This document shows, piece by piece, positions 26,504-37,940 of a DNA stretch of 64,000 bases. The DNA is taken from NCBI GenBank assembly GCA_913048385.1, contig CAJWVZ010000009.1, positions 1-64,000 of the forward strand, given 5' to 3'. Position numbers and translations under genes: made by a program. This DNA is from an uncultured Gammaproteobacteria bacterium (GTDB taxonomy: Bacteria > Pseudomonadota > Gammaproteobacteria > Pseudomonadales > Pseudohongiellaceae). Every line of letters begins with the position of its first letter. The first letter of the stretch is position 1. The notes below the pieces were generated by a model, which was not told the DNA's origin, searched no databases, and worked only from the letters and a program-made list of their open reading frames with translations.

Positions 26504-27766
26504 ATGAGTGATCTACAAACTCAAAAATCTGCAAGTCGTTGGAGTATGGTTGGCAAAGATCCGTACGCTATGCCAATTGAGGAAATAGATTTAGCGCATC
26601 CGGGGATTTGGCAGAAAAATGAATATTTGCCGTTTTTAAAGAGACTGCGAGAGGAGTCTCCGGTTCACTACTGTGCCAAATCTGCGACTGGGCCTTATTG
26701 GTCAGTGATGAAATATAAAGACATCATGGAGGTTGATACGTCTCCAGATATTTATTCATCTGAACCAACTATTGCCATAGTAGATTCGTTTGAAGAATTT
26801 ACTTTGCCTTCATTTATTGCGATGGACCCGCCGAAGCACGACCACCAGAGACGAGCAGTGCAAGGCGTAGTAGCTCCTCTTAATTTAAAAAATTTGGAAT
26901 CAGTTATAAGAGAGCGAGCCGTTGCAATATTAGATGGCTTGCCATTGGGTGTGGAGTTTGATTGGGTTGAGAAAGTTTCTATTGAACTCACCACGCAAAT
27001 GCTCGCAATTCTTTTTGATTTTCCTTTTGAGGACAGAAGAAAGTTGACCTATTGGTCTGATATTACAACCGCGATTCCGGGCGGCGGTATAGTTGAAACT
27101 CACGAGGAACGCTGGGACGCACTGCAAGACTGTTTAGCTACTTTTACAAAGTTGTGGAATGATCGTGTAAATGCTGAGCCAGGAAATGACTTGATCTCGA
27201 TGCTTGCCCACGGAGCGGCGACAAAGAATATGCCGCCAATGGAATACCTAGGGAACCTGCTTTTACTTATTGTTGGTGGTAATGACACGACTCGCAATTC
27301 GATTACTGGTGGGGTGCTAGCTCTCGATCAATACCCGGACGAATACGAGAAGTTACGAGGAGATCTTTCGTTAATACCTAATATGGTTTCTGAGATTATT
27401 CGTTGGCAAACCCCGTTGGCTTACATGCGGCGTTCAGTCAAGGTTGATACGGTGCTGAATGGACAACATATAAAGAAGGGTGAAAAGGTTGTCATGTGGT
27501 ACGCATCAGGAAATCAAGACGAAACGGTAATTGACGATCCGGAGCGATTAATCATTGATCGCCCTAATGCCCGTCGACATTTGGCTTTTGGTTTTGGTCT
27601 TCATCGTTGTATGGGTAATCGCCTTGCGGAGATGCAGTTGCGAGTCATGTGGGAGGAGATCATGGAGCGGTTCGGTAAGATTGAAGTTAAATCAGAACCG
27701 AAGCGAATATATTCTAGTTTTGTGAAGGGTTATTCTGAACTTAGGGTTATGCTGCACGCAAAGTGA
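26504..27766 (+). CDS. Cytochrome P450, CYP153-like
   Basis: 420 residues, soluble. The I-helix GGNDTTRN, the ExxR in SEIIRW and the haem loop FGFGLHRCMGNRLAE with Cys near residue 368 are all present. GGNDTTRNSITGGVLAL and MGNRLAEMQLRVMWEEI are very close to what I know from CYP153 alkane and fatty-acid omega-hydroxylases, so terminal hydroxylation of alkyl chains or terpenoids is likely. CYP108/CYP111-type terpene hydroxylases are the alternatives. It forms a unit with the ferredoxin and probably with the GMC dehydrogenase. Confidence 0.9.
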   Translation: MSDLQTQKSASRWSMVGKDPYAMPIEEIDLAHPGIWQKNEYLPFLKRLREESPVHYCAKSATGPYWSVMKYKDIMEVDTSPDIYSSEPTIAIVDSFEEFTLPSFIAMDPPKHDHQRRAVQGVVAPLNLKNLESVIRERAVAILDGLPLGVEFDWVEKVSIELTTQMLAILFDFPFEDRRKLTYWSDITTAIPGGGIVETHEERWDALQDCLATFTKLWNDRVNAEPGNDLISMLAHGAATKNMPPMEYLGNLLLLIVGGNDTTRNSITGGVLALDQYPDEYEKLRGDLSLIPNMVSEIIRWQTPLAYMRRSVKVDTVLNGQHIKKGEKVVMWYASGNQDETVIDDPERLIIDRPNARRHLAFGFGLHRCMGNRLAEMQLRVMWEEIMERFGKIEVKSEPKRIYSSFVKGYSELRVMLHAK

Positions 27767-27889
27767 CGGTTCAGGCGTTGCTGGATTTTGTCGTCTGTGA
27801 ACGTGGCTTATCACCGCAATCGTAAGCCCTCTAGTTCCGCATCTTTAGCGACCTATTAGTTCAGATGAGCTAAATGGGTAGGAGGTGGC

Positions 27890-29449
27890 ATGAGTTGGCA
27901 GAGGGAAATCGAGGAATTAGAGAAACGTAAACGATTAGCAGCTGAAATGGGTGGTGCTGAACGGGTTCAGCGTCATCATGATAATGGACGCTACACCGTT
28001 AGAGAACGAATTTCTGCCCTGGTAGATGCTGAATCATTCCACGAAATCGGTGCGTTGGCTGGAAAGGCCTCCTATGACTCGGAAGGACAGTTGGAGCATT
28101 TTCTCCCTTCGAACTTTGTTTTTGGCACTGCCGATATTCGCGGACGCAGAGTCGTTATTGGTGGGGATGATTTCACTGTTCGCGGCGGAGCTGCTGATGC
28201 GAAGGTGGGTGATAAGTCGGGCTTTGGTGAGAGATATGCCCTTGATATGCGCCTTCCTCTTGTACGTCTAGTTGATGGCAGCGGTGGCGGGGGAAGCGTC
28301 AAAACGCTTGAAATGGCAGGGCATTCATATGTTCCTGCATTAACTGGGTTTGAAACCACGATGAAACTGATGGGGGAAGTACCTGTCGTCTGCGCCTGCA
28401 TGGGTTCCGTGGCCGGTTTGGGTGCGGTGAGAACTACCATTTCACATTTCTCTATTATGATTAAAGATACCAGCCAGTTGTTTGTGGCAGGACCGCCCGT
28501 TGTTGAGCGTGGTTTTGGCAAATCGGTCGACAAAAATACTTTGGGTGGTTCGCATATACATGCGCATATCAGTGGTGCCGTTGACAACGAGGTGGCGTCT
28601 GAAGAAGAGGCTTTTAAAGCAATTGGCGATTTTTTAGCCTTTTTGCCTAGCAGCGTTTATGAGTTGCCGCCAGTTGTCACAACTGAAGACCCTGTCGACC
28701 GAGAGGACGAGGCATTACTCTCTGTGATTCCTCGTGACAGGCGTGAGATGTATGAAGTCCGTGAAATTGTTACTTCGATAGTGGATAGTGAGTCATTTTT
28801 TGAAATCAACCCTGATTATGGTCGTTCTTTGGTGATAGGCTTTGCAAGACTTGCTGGACATCCGGTAGGTATTATGGCGAATGACACGCATTTTTTCGGT
28901 GGCGCGGTAGACGCGAGTGCTGCAGAAAAAATGATGCGATTTGTTGATCTTTGCGACACCTTTCATATACCGATGGTCAATCTTGTTGATAATCCCGGTT
29001 TTCTAATTGGTGTTGGTGCTGAACAAGCGGGTACAGTTCGGCTTGGGAGCAGAGCGTTGATGGCTTGTTATCAGGCATCAATACCCTGGGTGTCTGTTAT
29101 TGTGAGACGTTGTTACGGCGTTGCGGGGGCTGGGCATTCTAATTCTGATGGCTTGAATCTTCGATACGCATGGCCCTCGGCAGATTGGGGATCGCTGCCG
29201 ATAGAGGGGGGGGTTCAAGCGGCCTATCGCCGAGAGATCGAGTCATCTCAAAATCCCGTAAAAAAGCGTAAGGAATTGGAAGACAGACTTGAGCAATATC
29301 GTTCGCCGTTTCGAACTGCCGAGGCTTTTGGTATTGAGGAAATCATTGATCCTCGCACAACCCGTCCGTTACTTTGCGATTGGGTAAAGCTCGCTTATCG
29401 CTTACTTCCCTCGCAATTGGGGCCTAAAGCACGTTCAGCTAGACCGTAG
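27890..29449 (+). CDS. Acyl-CoA carboxylase carboxyltransferase (beta) subunit
   Basis: 519 residues, AGGAGG before ATG. It is a crotonase-fold carboxyltransferase as in propionyl-, methylcrotonyl- or geranyl-CoA carboxylase: RISALVDAESFHEIGALAG at the start, DFTVRGGAAD, VNLVDNPGFLIGVGAE and RRCYGVAGAGHSN. It moves CO2 from biotin to an acyl-CoA. The biotin carboxylase/carrier subunit that it needs is not in the window. The gene follows the P450 with a 123-bp gap and precedes an MFS transporter. Confidence 0.88.
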   Translation: MSWQREIEELEKRKRLAAEMGGAERVQRHHDNGRYTVRERISALVDAESFHEIGALAGKASYDSEGQLEHFLPSNFVFGTADIRGRRVVIGGDDFTVRGGAADAKVGDKSGFGERYALDMRLPLVRLVDGSGGGGSVKTLEMAGHSYVPALTGFETTMKLMGEVPVVCACMGSVAGLGAVRTTISHFSIMIKDTSQLFVAGPPVVERGFGKSVDKNTLGGSHIHAHISGAVDNEVASEEEAFKAIGDFLAFLPSSVYELPPVVTTEDPVDREDEALLSVIPRDRREMYEVREIVTSIVDSESFFEINPDYGRSLVIGFARLAGHPVGIMANDTHFFGGAVDASAAEKMMRFVDLCDTFHIPMVNLVDNPGFLIGVGAEQAGTVRLGSRALMACYQASIPWVSVIVRRCYGVAGAGHSNSDGLNLRYAWPSADWGSLPIEGGVQAAYRREIESSQNPVKKRKELEDRLEQYRSPFRTAEAFGIEEIIDPRTTRPLLCDWVKLAYRLLPSQLGPKARSARP

Positions 29450-29543
29450 GATATGGTAAAAAGTTTGAAATCTTTCTCGCTTGGCGTGATCGTGTATAAG
29501 TGCTTTAATCGCGATTATAGAATTTAAGACTATAGGTAAAGCT

Positions 29544-30875
29544 ATGACTGAATCTGCTGTTTCTTCCACCCCGCCCACTAAACGGACAATGTCAGAAACA
29601 GCAAAAGCCTATAGTAAACCGAGCTACCGGTATTTAGTGCTTGGCGTTCTGACCCTCGTCTATGTCTCCAATTTTGTCGACCGACAAGTTATCAATGTCC
29701 TTGCAAAGTTCATCATCGAAGATTTAGGCCTCACAGATGGGCAGTTCGGTATGCTGTCGGGATTAGCTTTTGCGTTGATATATACGTGTCTTGGAATTCC
29801 CATAGCCCGTATTGCTGACTTGAGCAATAGGCGTAATGTGATTGCCGTTTCTGTTGCGATTTGGAGTTTAATGACGGTGGCGTGCGGTTATGCCCAAAAT
29901 TTTGGTCAGTTGTTTCTCGCGCGATTTGGAGTGGGGATTGGTGAGGCTGGTGGATCGCCTCCGTCTCATTCTATTGTTTCTGATATTTTTCCAGCGGAGC
30001 AACGTGCGACTGCGTTATCGATTTACTCATTTGGGGTTTACGGAGGAATCTTAGTTGGAACAGTTGGTGGCGCTTATTTGGTTGAATATTTCGACTGGCG
30101 AACAGCTTTTGTTGTAGTTGGGCTTCCAGGGTTGCTCCTCGCATTAGTTGTGCGTGTCATGGTTCGGGAGCCCGAAAGAGGAATGGCAGAAGCGCGAAAA
30201 GATTCCGCGCCACCGGGTTTTTTTCGGGTCTTTTCTTATCTGTGGGAACGGAAATCGTTTCGACACCTTGCTTTTGCATGTGGACTGCATGCTTTTGTGA
30301 CATATGGAATGGGTAATTTCATGCCCCTTTTTCTCGGTCGAATCCATGGGATGGAGATACTCGATATAGGCTGGTACTACGGTCTCATAGCGGGCATTGC
30401 AGGTCTCGCCGGAACGTTCGTTGGCGGCTGGGTTGCTGATAGGATGGCTAATGAGAAAAATGATAAGGTTTGGTATATCTGGATACCTTTATTCTCTACC
30501 TTTGTAGCTATACCCTTTGCTTTAATTACGTTTTTGGTAATGCCAACAGGATTATCAGCGGTTTTTTCCTATTTTGTTCCCTGTTTTTTTGGAGGGCTGT
30601 ATCTTGGTCCTTGCATAGCGGCTACGCACTTTCTTGTCGGAATCCGAATGCGTGCAATGGCATCTGCAATATTGTTTTTCGTACTTAATCTCATCGGCTT
30701 AGGACTCGGCCCTATGGCGACAGGATTAGTCAGCGATGCGTTGACCCCTACTTTTGGTGATAATGCTTTGCGTTGGGCTATGTCGGTAACTGTTTTGTTT
30801 AACTGCTGGTGTGGTTTCCATTATTACTGCTGCTCTAAGACAATTCGTGAGGATATTGGTCGAGCGATTAGCTAG
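29544..30875 (+). CDS. MFS transporter (spinster-like/phthalate permease type)
   Basis: 443 residues with about 12 membrane helices. The N-terminal half has the loop-2 motif region LGIPIARIADLSNRR and NFVDRQVINVLAKFI, which is typical of the Spns-like bacterial MFS group common in sphingomonads and marine gammaproteobacteria. GVGIGEAGGSPPSHSIVSD is another group signature. Substrates in this group are mostly unknown lipids or organic acids. It is convergent with selB (13 bp). Confidence 0.88.
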   Translation: MTESAVSSTPPTKRTMSETAKAYSKPSYRYLVLGVLTLVYVSNFVDRQVINVLAKFIIEDLGLTDGQFGMLSGLAFALIYTCLGIPIARIADLSNRRNVIAVSVAIWSLMTVACGYAQNFGQLFLARFGVGIGEAGGSPPSHSIVSDIFPAEQRATALSIYSFGVYGGILVGTVGGAYLVEYFDWRTAFVVVGLPGLLLALVVRVMVREPERGMAEARKDSAPPGFFRVFSYLWERKSFRHLAFACGLHAFVTYGMGNFMPLFLGRIHGMEILDIGWYYGLIAGIAGLAGTFVGGWVADRMANEKNDKVWYIWIPLFSTFVAIPFALITFLVMPTGLSAVFSYFVPCFFGGLYLGPCIAATHFLVGIRMRAMASAILFFVLNLIGLGLGPMATGLVSDALTPTFGDNALRWAMSVTVLFNCWCGFHYYCCSKTIREDIGRAIS

Positions 30876-30888
30876 AAAAATTTCCTGG

Positions 30889-32856
30889 TCAACATTGCTC
30901 CGTTTTGAATCGAATTTTTTCTGGATTGAGAATAGCTCGTTGGTTCTCGGTCCGTTTTGTAAAACCGATGCTGTCAAAATATTCGAGTATTTCAACGCAA
31001 AGATTGCGACCGATGCCCGTATGATCGCGGAATTGAATTACTGAGAAACCAGTTTCGGGATTTCGTGACGCGATCTCGATGGTACTTTCTGCGATTTTAG
31101 ATAAAGCAGTTGGAAGGTAGTGACGGTTTTTGGCCACTCTTATTAGTTCTTTTTCTTTTTCACATTCTTTCATAATGGATTCAATACTACCAAGTGGCAT
31201 CTTTAAAGCCTCGGCAACTTCACGAGTTCGGGGCGGGATTTTTTGACTTTTTAGCAGTAGGGGCTTAATAGTTTGATCGAATTTAAGAAGTGCCGGATTA
31301 CGAATTGTTTCGTGTCCTGTTATTTTTATTAATCCGCTTGTAATCTGAATGGAACCTTCGCTGGCTATCTTGGAAATCAAGTTTGACCAAAAACTGACTG
31401 TAAACTTAACGGGAAAATTGGTCGATAAGCTTGTTATCTTTAGCCCATTTTCTGAAGGGTTTTCTTTATGATGTTGAGCGATGCGTTCTTCAACCCATGT
31501 TTTATAATCATCATATTTCTCTCGATCCAATAGAAATTCCCCTAAGTTTTTATCCTCTATTGTTGTGAAAGAATTAGGAGGTGCTAATGCTTGGCGTACT
31601 AAGCTTTTAAAACCGAGAAGTGTTAAATTTCGATTTTCAACAAACTTTTTAACATGGAGACCCGTGGGCTCTTCGTTAATAAGGCCCCGCAATGCGTCTG
31701 CGTCATTAAGTTGATTTATTCCAAGAACTTTTAGCCTTTGAGGGCTTGCTCGATTTCGTCGTGGAACCGAGATATCGATTACCCGGCCTCCGGCGAGAGT
31801 TTTCGTTGCTGATGGGTCTCGCAGAATTAATCTGTCGCCGTGATGTATGGAAAGAGGTTCATTGTAGGAGATTTGATATAAATTAGCGCCTAGGTGTCTG
31901 ACCCTTGCTATTCTATGAGACGCGCCAAGATAAAGATGGTATTGATGATTTGTTCCAATATTTAAAGTGTTAAATTTGGACATTGTCAAGCTGGCATCAA
32001 ATCGATCAAGGTGCTGAAGACCTTTGTTTTTAGCCGCGAATAAATAATCGCCTCTTTTTATATCAGTATGATGTACATTAACGAGTAAGGCGGCTCTTTG
32101 ATTAATATGTGCTTGGGAGATATCGATTGAGTCGAGTCTAATTCCGCGAATTTTAATAATTTTGTCAGAGTTGCTGAGGGCTAGATTGTCGTCCTTCTTT
32201 ATGATGCCAGAGATCACGCTGCCAGTTACCACAGTACCTAATCCTTTGATAACGAAACTTCTATCGACGAGAAATCGACTGTTTTTCCGTTCGGTGTCCG
32301 AGCCGAGCTTCTTATTATGTTTTTTAAACAAATTATTAAGGTGCTGCCTTAGTTCGACAATTCCTTGCTTGGTTATACAAGATACGAGGAAAGTTCCGCT
32401 ATTCTTTAGTCCGGTAGTTCCTAGCAAGTTCTCGATTTGGTAAGTGACTTCCTTGATTCGCGCAGAGTCAACGCGGTCAACTTTTGTTATTACCACTACC
32501 GCTAATTTTATATTAAGTAGATCAAGAATTTCGATATGTTCTCGAGTCTGTGGCATTATGCCGTCATCTGCGGCAACGGCGATCACACAGCCTTCTACTG
32601 ATCCCACCCCTGAAATCATGTTGCTTACAAAGCTGTGGTGTCCTGGGACATCAACAAAGCCTAGAACAAAGTCGTTGTTATCCGACTCTAGGTAAGCAAA
32701 ACCAGGTACGATAGTTAGGCCACGAGCTTTTTCCTCAGCTAATGTGTCAGTTTCAACTCCGGTTAATAGCCTAATAAGCGAGGTCTTGCCATGATCTACA
32801 TGACCCGCTGTCGCAAGGATTAGGGTTCGGCGATTTTTAACTTGCATTGTTTGCAT
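30889..32856 (-). CDS. selB: Selenocysteine-specific elongation factor SelB
   Basis: 655 residues. The GTPase has G1 GHVDHGKTS, G2 region ARGLTIVPGFAYL, G3 DVPGHH and G4 TKVD, all as in SelB and not EF-Tu. After the three translation-factor domains comes a C-terminal winged-helix region (about residues 400-655) that in SelB binds the SECIS hairpin. It delivers Sec-tRNA to UGA codons. It is about 40 residues longer than the E. coli protein. selA lies 6.4 kb away on the other strand; I found neither selC nor selD in the window. Confidence 0.95.
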   Translation of the reverse strand: MQTMQVKNRRTLILATAGHVDHGKTSLIRLLTGVETDTLAEEKARGLTIVPGFAYLESDNNDFVLGFVDVPGHHSFVSNMISGVGSVEGCVIAVAADDGIMPQTREHIEILDLLNIKLAVVVITKVDRVDSARIKEVTYQIENLLGTTGLKNSGTFLVSCITKQGIVELRQHLNNLFKKHNKKLGSDTERKNSRFLVDRSFVIKGLGTVVTGSVISGIIKKDDNLALSNSDKIIKIRGIRLDSIDISQAHINQRAALLVNVHHTDIKRGDYLFAAKNKGLQHLDRFDASLTMSKFNTLNIGTNHQYHLYLGASHRIARVRHLGANLYQISYNEPLSIHHGDRLILRDPSATKTLAGGRVIDISVPRRNRASPQRLKVLGINQLNDADALRGLINEEPTGLHVKKFVENRNLTLLGFKSLVRQALAPPNSFTTIEDKNLGEFLLDREKYDDYKTWVEERIAQHHKENPSENGLKITSLSTNFPVKFTVSFWSNLISKIASEGSIQITSGLIKITGHETIRNPALLKFDQTIKPLLLKSQKIPPRTREVAEALKMPLGSIESIMKECEKEKELIRVAKNRHYLPTALSKIAESTIEIASRNPETGFSVIQFRDHTGIGRNLCVEILEYFDSIGFTKRTENQRAILNPEKIRFKTEQC

Positions 32857-32940
32857 GTTTTGAAGTGTTCGAAGAGTGCATAAAATATTGGTTAAGAGTT
32901 AAGTCGCTTTGCAGAACATCTCTTTAGGCGCGTTTCCTAT

Positions 32941-34725
32941 TTATTTATTGATGCGCTGACTTACAAAAATAAGAGTCACCATACCAGTAAGAATTGAGGC
33001 TGCTAGGACAGTGCCCAAATTAAGAGGGTTGCCTAGATTGACTATGCTGTAACCGAGTGCTCCAGAAAGCAGGGCGTAATAACAAAACGCGGGGAGGGTT
33101 TTGCGTATAACAGAACCCTCACGTCCAGTGAGACCCACAACAGCAGAAGCTGCAACCACATTATGCACGCATATTATATTGCCCGAGGCACCTCCAACCG
33201 CTTGCAATGCTACTATCCAAAGCGGATCTGCCGCGATTCTTTCGGCTACTCCAAATTGGAATAGCGAAAACATCATATTGCTGACGGTATTGCTTCCTGC
33301 AACAAACGCCCCCGTTCCACCAATAAATGTCGCGAAGAGTGGCCAAGTGTTACCTGCTAAATCTGCCACGCCCTCAGCGAGAGCAAGGGGCATTTGCGGA
33401 TGTCCGCTTGCTCCGCCGCTTGAATTGATAAATACCTGTACCATTGGAACTGTGAAAAGAAGAGCCATGGAAGCCGGTAAAAGTGTTTTTAAGGAGGTGT
33501 TCAGAGCTTTCTTACAGTTTTCAGCAGAAAGATTGTGCATTGCAAATGTACAAATCGACGCAAAAATAAAGATAGTACCCGGAGACCAGAGCGGCTGAAA
33601 AGAGGCGCTAACGCTACTTCCGAAAATATTTGGCCAAACCCAAGTAATAATTGGGTGCGCGTTTCTCAGCAGTGGCTCAAGAGAAAATGTTGGGAGGCGT
33701 GTTATTACCAATAAACCGGTTATGAGCAGATAGGGCAGCCAAGCGCGGATCAGGGACATTTTAGAGTTGTTTGATTCCGAATCATCATTTTGTAATGCTA
33801 CCGCACCTGTCCACTCGGGATCCCATTTATCACGAGCATTAAATTGCCAAATTTTTTCGGTAGGTGGCATAAATAAACCACGCTTCGCAGCGCTGATAAC
33901 AATTAGTAGACCGGTGAGGCCGCCAAGGAGAGATGGAAATTCAGGGCCTAAGAATGCAGCTACTAAAAGATAGGGAATCGTCATAGCCAATGCCGAAAAA
34001 ACAGCGAACCTCCAGACCTCAAAGCCTTCAGCAAACGATTTGTTGACACCGAAAAAGCGCGTCATAGTGCCTACTACAATGAGTGGAATAAATGTGCCGG
34101 TGAGGGAATGTAAAATAGCAACTCTGAATCCAATTTCACGTAACATCTGGTCAAGACCATCGAATCCGACGCTTTCGGCAAAGCTTCCCATATTAAGGTC
34201 TGCCGACAAGCCATTTCCAACGCCAACCAAAATAGGTGTTCCCATCGCACCAAAAGATACTGGAGTGCTTTGTATAATCATACCGGCGACAACGGCAGCC
34301 ATTGCTGGAAAACCCAGTCCAACCATGAGCGGTACAGCAACCGCAGCTGGAGTGCCAAAACCAGCTGCTCCCTCGATAAACGAGCCAAATAGCCACGCAA
34401 TTATAATAACTTGTATGCGACGGTCTGGGCTTATATCCGAGAAACCTGTGCGGATACTATGAAGAGCACCTGATTCTTTAAGAGTGTTTAAGAGTAGTAT
34501 GGCACCAAAAATTATGTAAATAAGAGTTGACGCGATAATCAAGCCATTAACACTTGCTGCAGCGACTTGAACAATGGGAACTTGCCAAAGAAAAATCGCT
34601 AAGCACGCGACTATTAAATAAGAAATCGGCATTGCCTTACTGGCCGGCCAGCGCAAAACGACGAGCAAAAGTGCTACTGATATTATTGGTAAAAGGGAAA
34701 TCAGAGCTAGCAAACCAGTACCCAT
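32941..34725 (-). CDS. lldP: L-lactate permease (LctP/LldP family)
   Basis: 594 residues with about 13-14 membrane helices. Typical segments are [55 protein letters not shown] and the end [22 protein letters not shown], all found in LldP/GlcA transporters that co-transport lactate or glycolate with H+. It lies between ppdK and selB on the same strand. With PPDK this would allow growth on lactate by lactate, pyruvate, PEP; the lactate dehydrogenase is not adjacent. Confidence 0.93.
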   Translation of the reverse strand: MGTGLLALISLLPIISVALLLVVLRWPASKAMPISYLIVACLAIFLWQVPIVQVAAASVNGLIIASTLIYIIFGAILLLNTLKESGALHSIRTGFSDISPDRRIQVIIIAWLFGSFIEGAAGFGTPAAVAVPLMVGLGFPAMAAVVAGMIIQSTPVSFGAMGTPILVGVGNGLSADLNMGSFAESVGFDGLDQMLREIGFRVAILHSLTGTFIPLIVVGTMTRFFGVNKSFAEGFEVWRFAVFSALAMTIPYLLVAAFLGPEFPSLLGGLTGLLIVISAAKRGLFMPPTEKIWQFNARDKWDPEWTGAVALQNDDSESNNSKMSLIRAWLPYLLITGLLVITRLPTFSLEPLLRNAHPIITWVWPNIFGSSVSASFQPLWSPGTIFIFASICTFAMHNLSAENCKKALNTSLKTLLPASMALLFTVPMVQVFINSSGGASGHPQMPLALAEGVADLAGNTWPLFATFIGGTGAFVAGSNTVSNMMFSLFQFGVAERIAADPLWIVALQAVGGASGNIICVHNVVAASAVVGLTGREGSVIRKTLPAFCYYALLSGALGYSIVNLGNPLNLGTVLAASILTGMVTLIFVSQRINK

Positions 34726-34838
34726 ATCGCGCGACCCTCGCAGACAGTTTGTCTAAGAAGATACCAGATAAAGAAGCCAAGTGAAGCCTTTAATTTTCGT
34801 GAATAGGAGAACTTTCGCCGAAATATTAGCAGAACTTG

Positions 34839-37646
34839 CTACTTCGACCCCAGACCGTCAGCACGCAGTTTTGCTTGCGCGGCGGCTAGTCGCGCAATTG
34901 GAACTCGTGGGGGTGAGCAGCTAACATAATTGAGTCCCGTTCTGTGACAGAAATCTATGGAGTTAGGATCTCCTGCATGTTCGCCACAGATGCCCAGCTT
35001 AATATTGGGTTTTGAACTACAGCCACGCTCCACGGCTAGCTCTATAAGTTTGCCAACACCTGTTTGATCGAGGCTGGCAAATGGGTTTTGGTTATAAATC
35101 TCTTTGCGCTGATACTCATCGTAAAAAAGACCCATATCATCTCGACTTAGTCCAAGCGTTGTTTGTGTTAAGTCATTTGTGCCAAAACTAAAAAAATCAG
35201 CTTCCAGTGCAATTTCATCTGCAGTTATTGCCGCCCGTGGAACTTCTATCATGGTGCCGACCAGGTAGTTAATTTTTACCTTATTTTTCTTCATAACTTG
35301 ATCTGCAACTCTGTGAACTATGTCGAGCTGATCTTTTAGCTCGGCTTGGAAACCCACCAGTGGGATCATTATTTCAGCATTTACCTTTATGCCACGCTTG
35401 CTCTTCATTACTTGGGCGGCTGCCTCAAAAATAGCACGGGCCTGCATTTCTGTGATTTCTGGATATATTATTCCTAAGCGACAACCACGACATCCAAGCA
35501 TTGGATTCTCTTCATGTAGCGCCTTTATTCGATCTATTACAAAATCGAATGGCACATCCAAATTCTCTGCAAGTTGACGACGTACAGCGTCATCGTTAGG
35601 TAGAAACTCGTGCAAAGGTGGGTCCAGTAGTCGGATAGTAACTGGCCGGCCTGCCATCTCGCGAAACAAACCAATAAAGTCTTTTTTCTGGAATGGAAGA
35701 AGTTTTTTTAGCGCAGAGCGACGCTGTACCTCATCTGCTGCCAGAATCATTTGCCGCATAAGGTCAATACGGTCTCCATCAAAGAACATGTGCTCTGTTC
35801 TGCACAGACCGATTCCCTCAGCTCCGTATGCTACGGCTTGTTTAGCGGAGTTTGGGGTGTCGGCGTTTGTTCGAATTTTTAATTTTCGATGTTTGTCTGA
35901 CCATTTCATAACTGTTTCAAAGAGCTCATAGGTGTAGTTTCGGCGGGCTTTTGATTTACCTTCTAAAACCTTTTTTACCTCAGAATCAGCACTTTCTATC
36001 ATTCCCCGATAAATATTTCCGGTGCTACCGTCGATAGAAATATAGTCACCTTCTTTGAGTTTTCGATTACCAGCTATGAGAATTTTCTTTTCGTAGTTAA
36101 CAGTGATTTCAGACGCTCCACAAACACAGACTTTCCCTAATTGCCTAGCAACGAGGGCTGCATGAGAAGAAACTCCACCGCGAGAGGTTAGAATTCCCTG
36201 TGAATGAAGCATTCCCTTCAAGTCGTCAGGAGAGGTTTCTGTGCGACAAAGAATTACCTTATTCCCTTTGCGAGTTTGTCGCTCAGCAGCCTTGGAACTA
36301 AATACGATTCTCCCTGTAGCCGCTCCCGGTCCGGCTGGAAGACCGCGGCCTATTAACGGAGCGACCTTTAGCGCTTTTGGATCAAATATGGGAACAAGTA
36401 AAGTGTCGATTGATTCTGCTGGGATCTTTAGTAGGGCCGTCTGTTGTGAAATTAATTTTTCTTTCTGCATTTCTACAGCGATTCGTACTGCTGCCAGTCC
36501 CGTGCGCTTTCCATTGCGAGTTTGAAGAATAAAAAGAGTCCCTTTTTCAATAGTAAATTCAAAATCCTGCATGTCTTTGAAATGCTTTTCTAGTTTTAGA
36601 CGAACCTTTTCAAGATCTTTGAAGTTTTTTGGCATTGCTTTTGCTAGTTCAGAAATCGAGTTTGGCGTCCGTACACCCGCAACAACGTCCTCTCCCTGTG
36701 CGTTTATCAGGTACTCGCCATAAAATAACTTCTCGCCGTTTGCGGGGTCGCGAGTAAAAGCGACCCCTGTAGCGCTGTCATTACCTGCATTTCCAAAAAC
36801 CATGGCTTGAATGTTAACCGCGGTTCCCCATTCCGTCGGAATATTGTATTGCTGGCGATACAAAATGGCTCGCTTGTTCCGCCAAGAACCAAAGACCGCG
36901 CTAATGGCGCCCCAAAGTTGTTCCATCACATCTTGGGGGAAAGCTTTTTTGGTCCGGTTTTGTATTAGTTCTTTATATTTCTTTACAAGGTCTTGGAGAT
37001 TTTCTGTTGATAGATCACTATCGGATTTCAATTTCAGATCTTTCTTCATAATGTCTAAAATACAACTAAATGGATCTGAATCCTCCTCCGATTTCGCGTG
37101 AACTCCCATTACCACATCACCGTACATTTGGATAAAACGCCGGTAGCAATCCCAAGCAAAGCGTGAATTTGCGCTGTTTGTTGCAAGTCCCTCTACTGTT
37201 TCATCATTGAGCCCAAGGTTGAGAATTGTATCCATCATTCCGGGCATAGAATCCCTTGCCCCGGAGCGGACTGAGACGAGGAGGGGGTTTTTCCGGTCAC
37301 CAAATCGCTTGCCGAGTTGGGATTCTATCTCCTTTATAGCGGCCGACGTTGAGTGAGCCAGTGAGTCAGGGTACCGACGACGGTTGTCATAGTAGTAACT
37401 GCAGACTTCCGTACTAATGGTAAATCCCGGTGGTACGGGAAGTCCTATTGCGGCCATCTCAGCGAGATTTGCACCTTTGCCTCCCAGCAATTCTCGCATT
37501 TGAGCGTTGCCCTCTGTGTTTCGGCCGAAAGCAAAGACATATTTGTTTTTATTAATGGAAGTAGTCTTGTACTTTGTCATTTTCTTTTGCGAGTGGTGTC
37601 TGCTAGAGGGCTTGTTATTAGTACTAGTATCTTTTTGTCGACTCAT
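34839..37646 (-). CDS. ppdK: Pyruvate, phosphate dikinase
   Basis: 935 residues from 37646; an ATG at 37580 (913 residues) is nearer to the usual length of about 880 and to the conserved start YVFAFG. Domains in order: ATP-grasp nucleotide part ([37 protein letters not shown]), swivelling phospho-His domain ([15 protein letters not shown], His near residue 495) and the PEP/pyruvate barrel (GCRGCRLG and [11 protein letters not shown]). It interconverts pyruvate and PEP with ATP and phosphate. Upstream on the same strand come a CPXCG protein gene and a 2-hydroxyacid dehydrogenase gene. Confidence 0.95.
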   Translation of the reverse strand: MSRQKDTSTNNKPSSRHHSQKKMTKYKTTSINKNKYVFAFGRNTEGNAQMRELLGGKGANLAEMAAIGLPVPPGFTISTEVCSYYYDNRRRYPDSLAHSTSAAIKEIESQLGKRFGDRKNPLLVSVRSGARDSMPGMMDTILNLGLNDETVEGLATNSANSRFAWDCYRRFIQMYGDVVMGVHAKSEEDSDPFSCILDIMKKDLKLKSDSDLSTENLQDLVKKYKELIQNRTKKAFPQDVMEQLWGAISAVFGSWRNKRAILYRQQYNIPTEWGTAVNIQAMVFGNAGNDSATGVAFTRDPANGEKLFYGEYLINAQGEDVVAGVRTPNSISELAKAMPKNFKDLEKVRLKLEKHFKDMQDFEFTIEKGTLFILQTRNGKRTGLAAVRIAVEMQKEKLISQQTALLKIPAESIDTLLVPIFDPKALKVAPLIGRGLPAGPGAATGRIVFSSKAAERQTRKGNKVILCRTETSPDDLKGMLHSQGILTSRGGVSSHAALVARQLGKVCVCGASEITVNYEKKILIAGNRKLKEGDYISIDGSTGNIYRGMIESADSEVKKVLEGKSKARRNYTYELFETVMKWSDKHRKLKIRTNADTPNSAKQAVAYGAEGIGLCRTEHMFFDGDRIDLMRQMILAADEVQRRSALKKLLPFQKKDFIGLFREMAGRPVTIRLLDPPLHEFLPNDDAVRRQLAENLDVPFDFVIDRIKALHEENPMLGCRGCRLGIIYPEITEMQARAIFEAAAQVMKSKRGIKVNAEIMIPLVGFQAELKDQLDIVHRVADQVMKKNKVKINYLVGTMIEVPRAAITADEIALEADFFSFGTNDLTQTTLGLSRDDMGLFYDEYQRKEIYNQNPFASLDQTGVGKLIELAVERGCSSKPNIKLGICGEHAGDPNSIDFCHRTGLNYVSCSPPRVPIARLAAAQAKLRADGLGSK

Positions 37647-37892
37647 ATTTTTCGATTCGCCTTAAAATTTTCAACAGTGCTTTTGCCGCGATTTTTTGCT
37701 TAGCATTGGGTTGAGATCAGTTTCTCTGAGATGTGTCGCTTTCAATTATAACCGAAAAGCACCGAAATTTTGACGTGATTATTTGATCAGCTGCTGGTGT
37801 TTTTCGAAATTCGTCATCGTCGATCGATCGAGCAGAATAAAGCAACGTTTACTTAAAATCTAGGTGGTAAGCCTGCTTCTAAGTAAATTTTA

Positions 37893-37922
37893 TTAGGCAA
37901 AACGTTAAAGCGACTTGCCTAA
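37893..37922 (-). terminator. Inverted repeat after the CPXCG gene
   Basis: TTAGGCAA and TTGCCTAA are separated by 14 bases, 19 bp beyond the CPXCG stop, and on the minus strand are followed by TAAAATTTAC. It may be a weak terminator of the 2-hydroxyacid dehydrogenase/CPXCG unit. A second pair, TTACTTA and TAAGTAA, lies just beyond it. Confidence 0.45.
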
Positions 37923-37940
37923 CCTAAGCAGATTTGTTGG

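Noticed and set aside
37818-37836. GATCGATCGATCG-type tandem palindrome upstream of ppdK
   Set aside because: Too short and simple; it may be chance, with no spaced partner or clear promoter.
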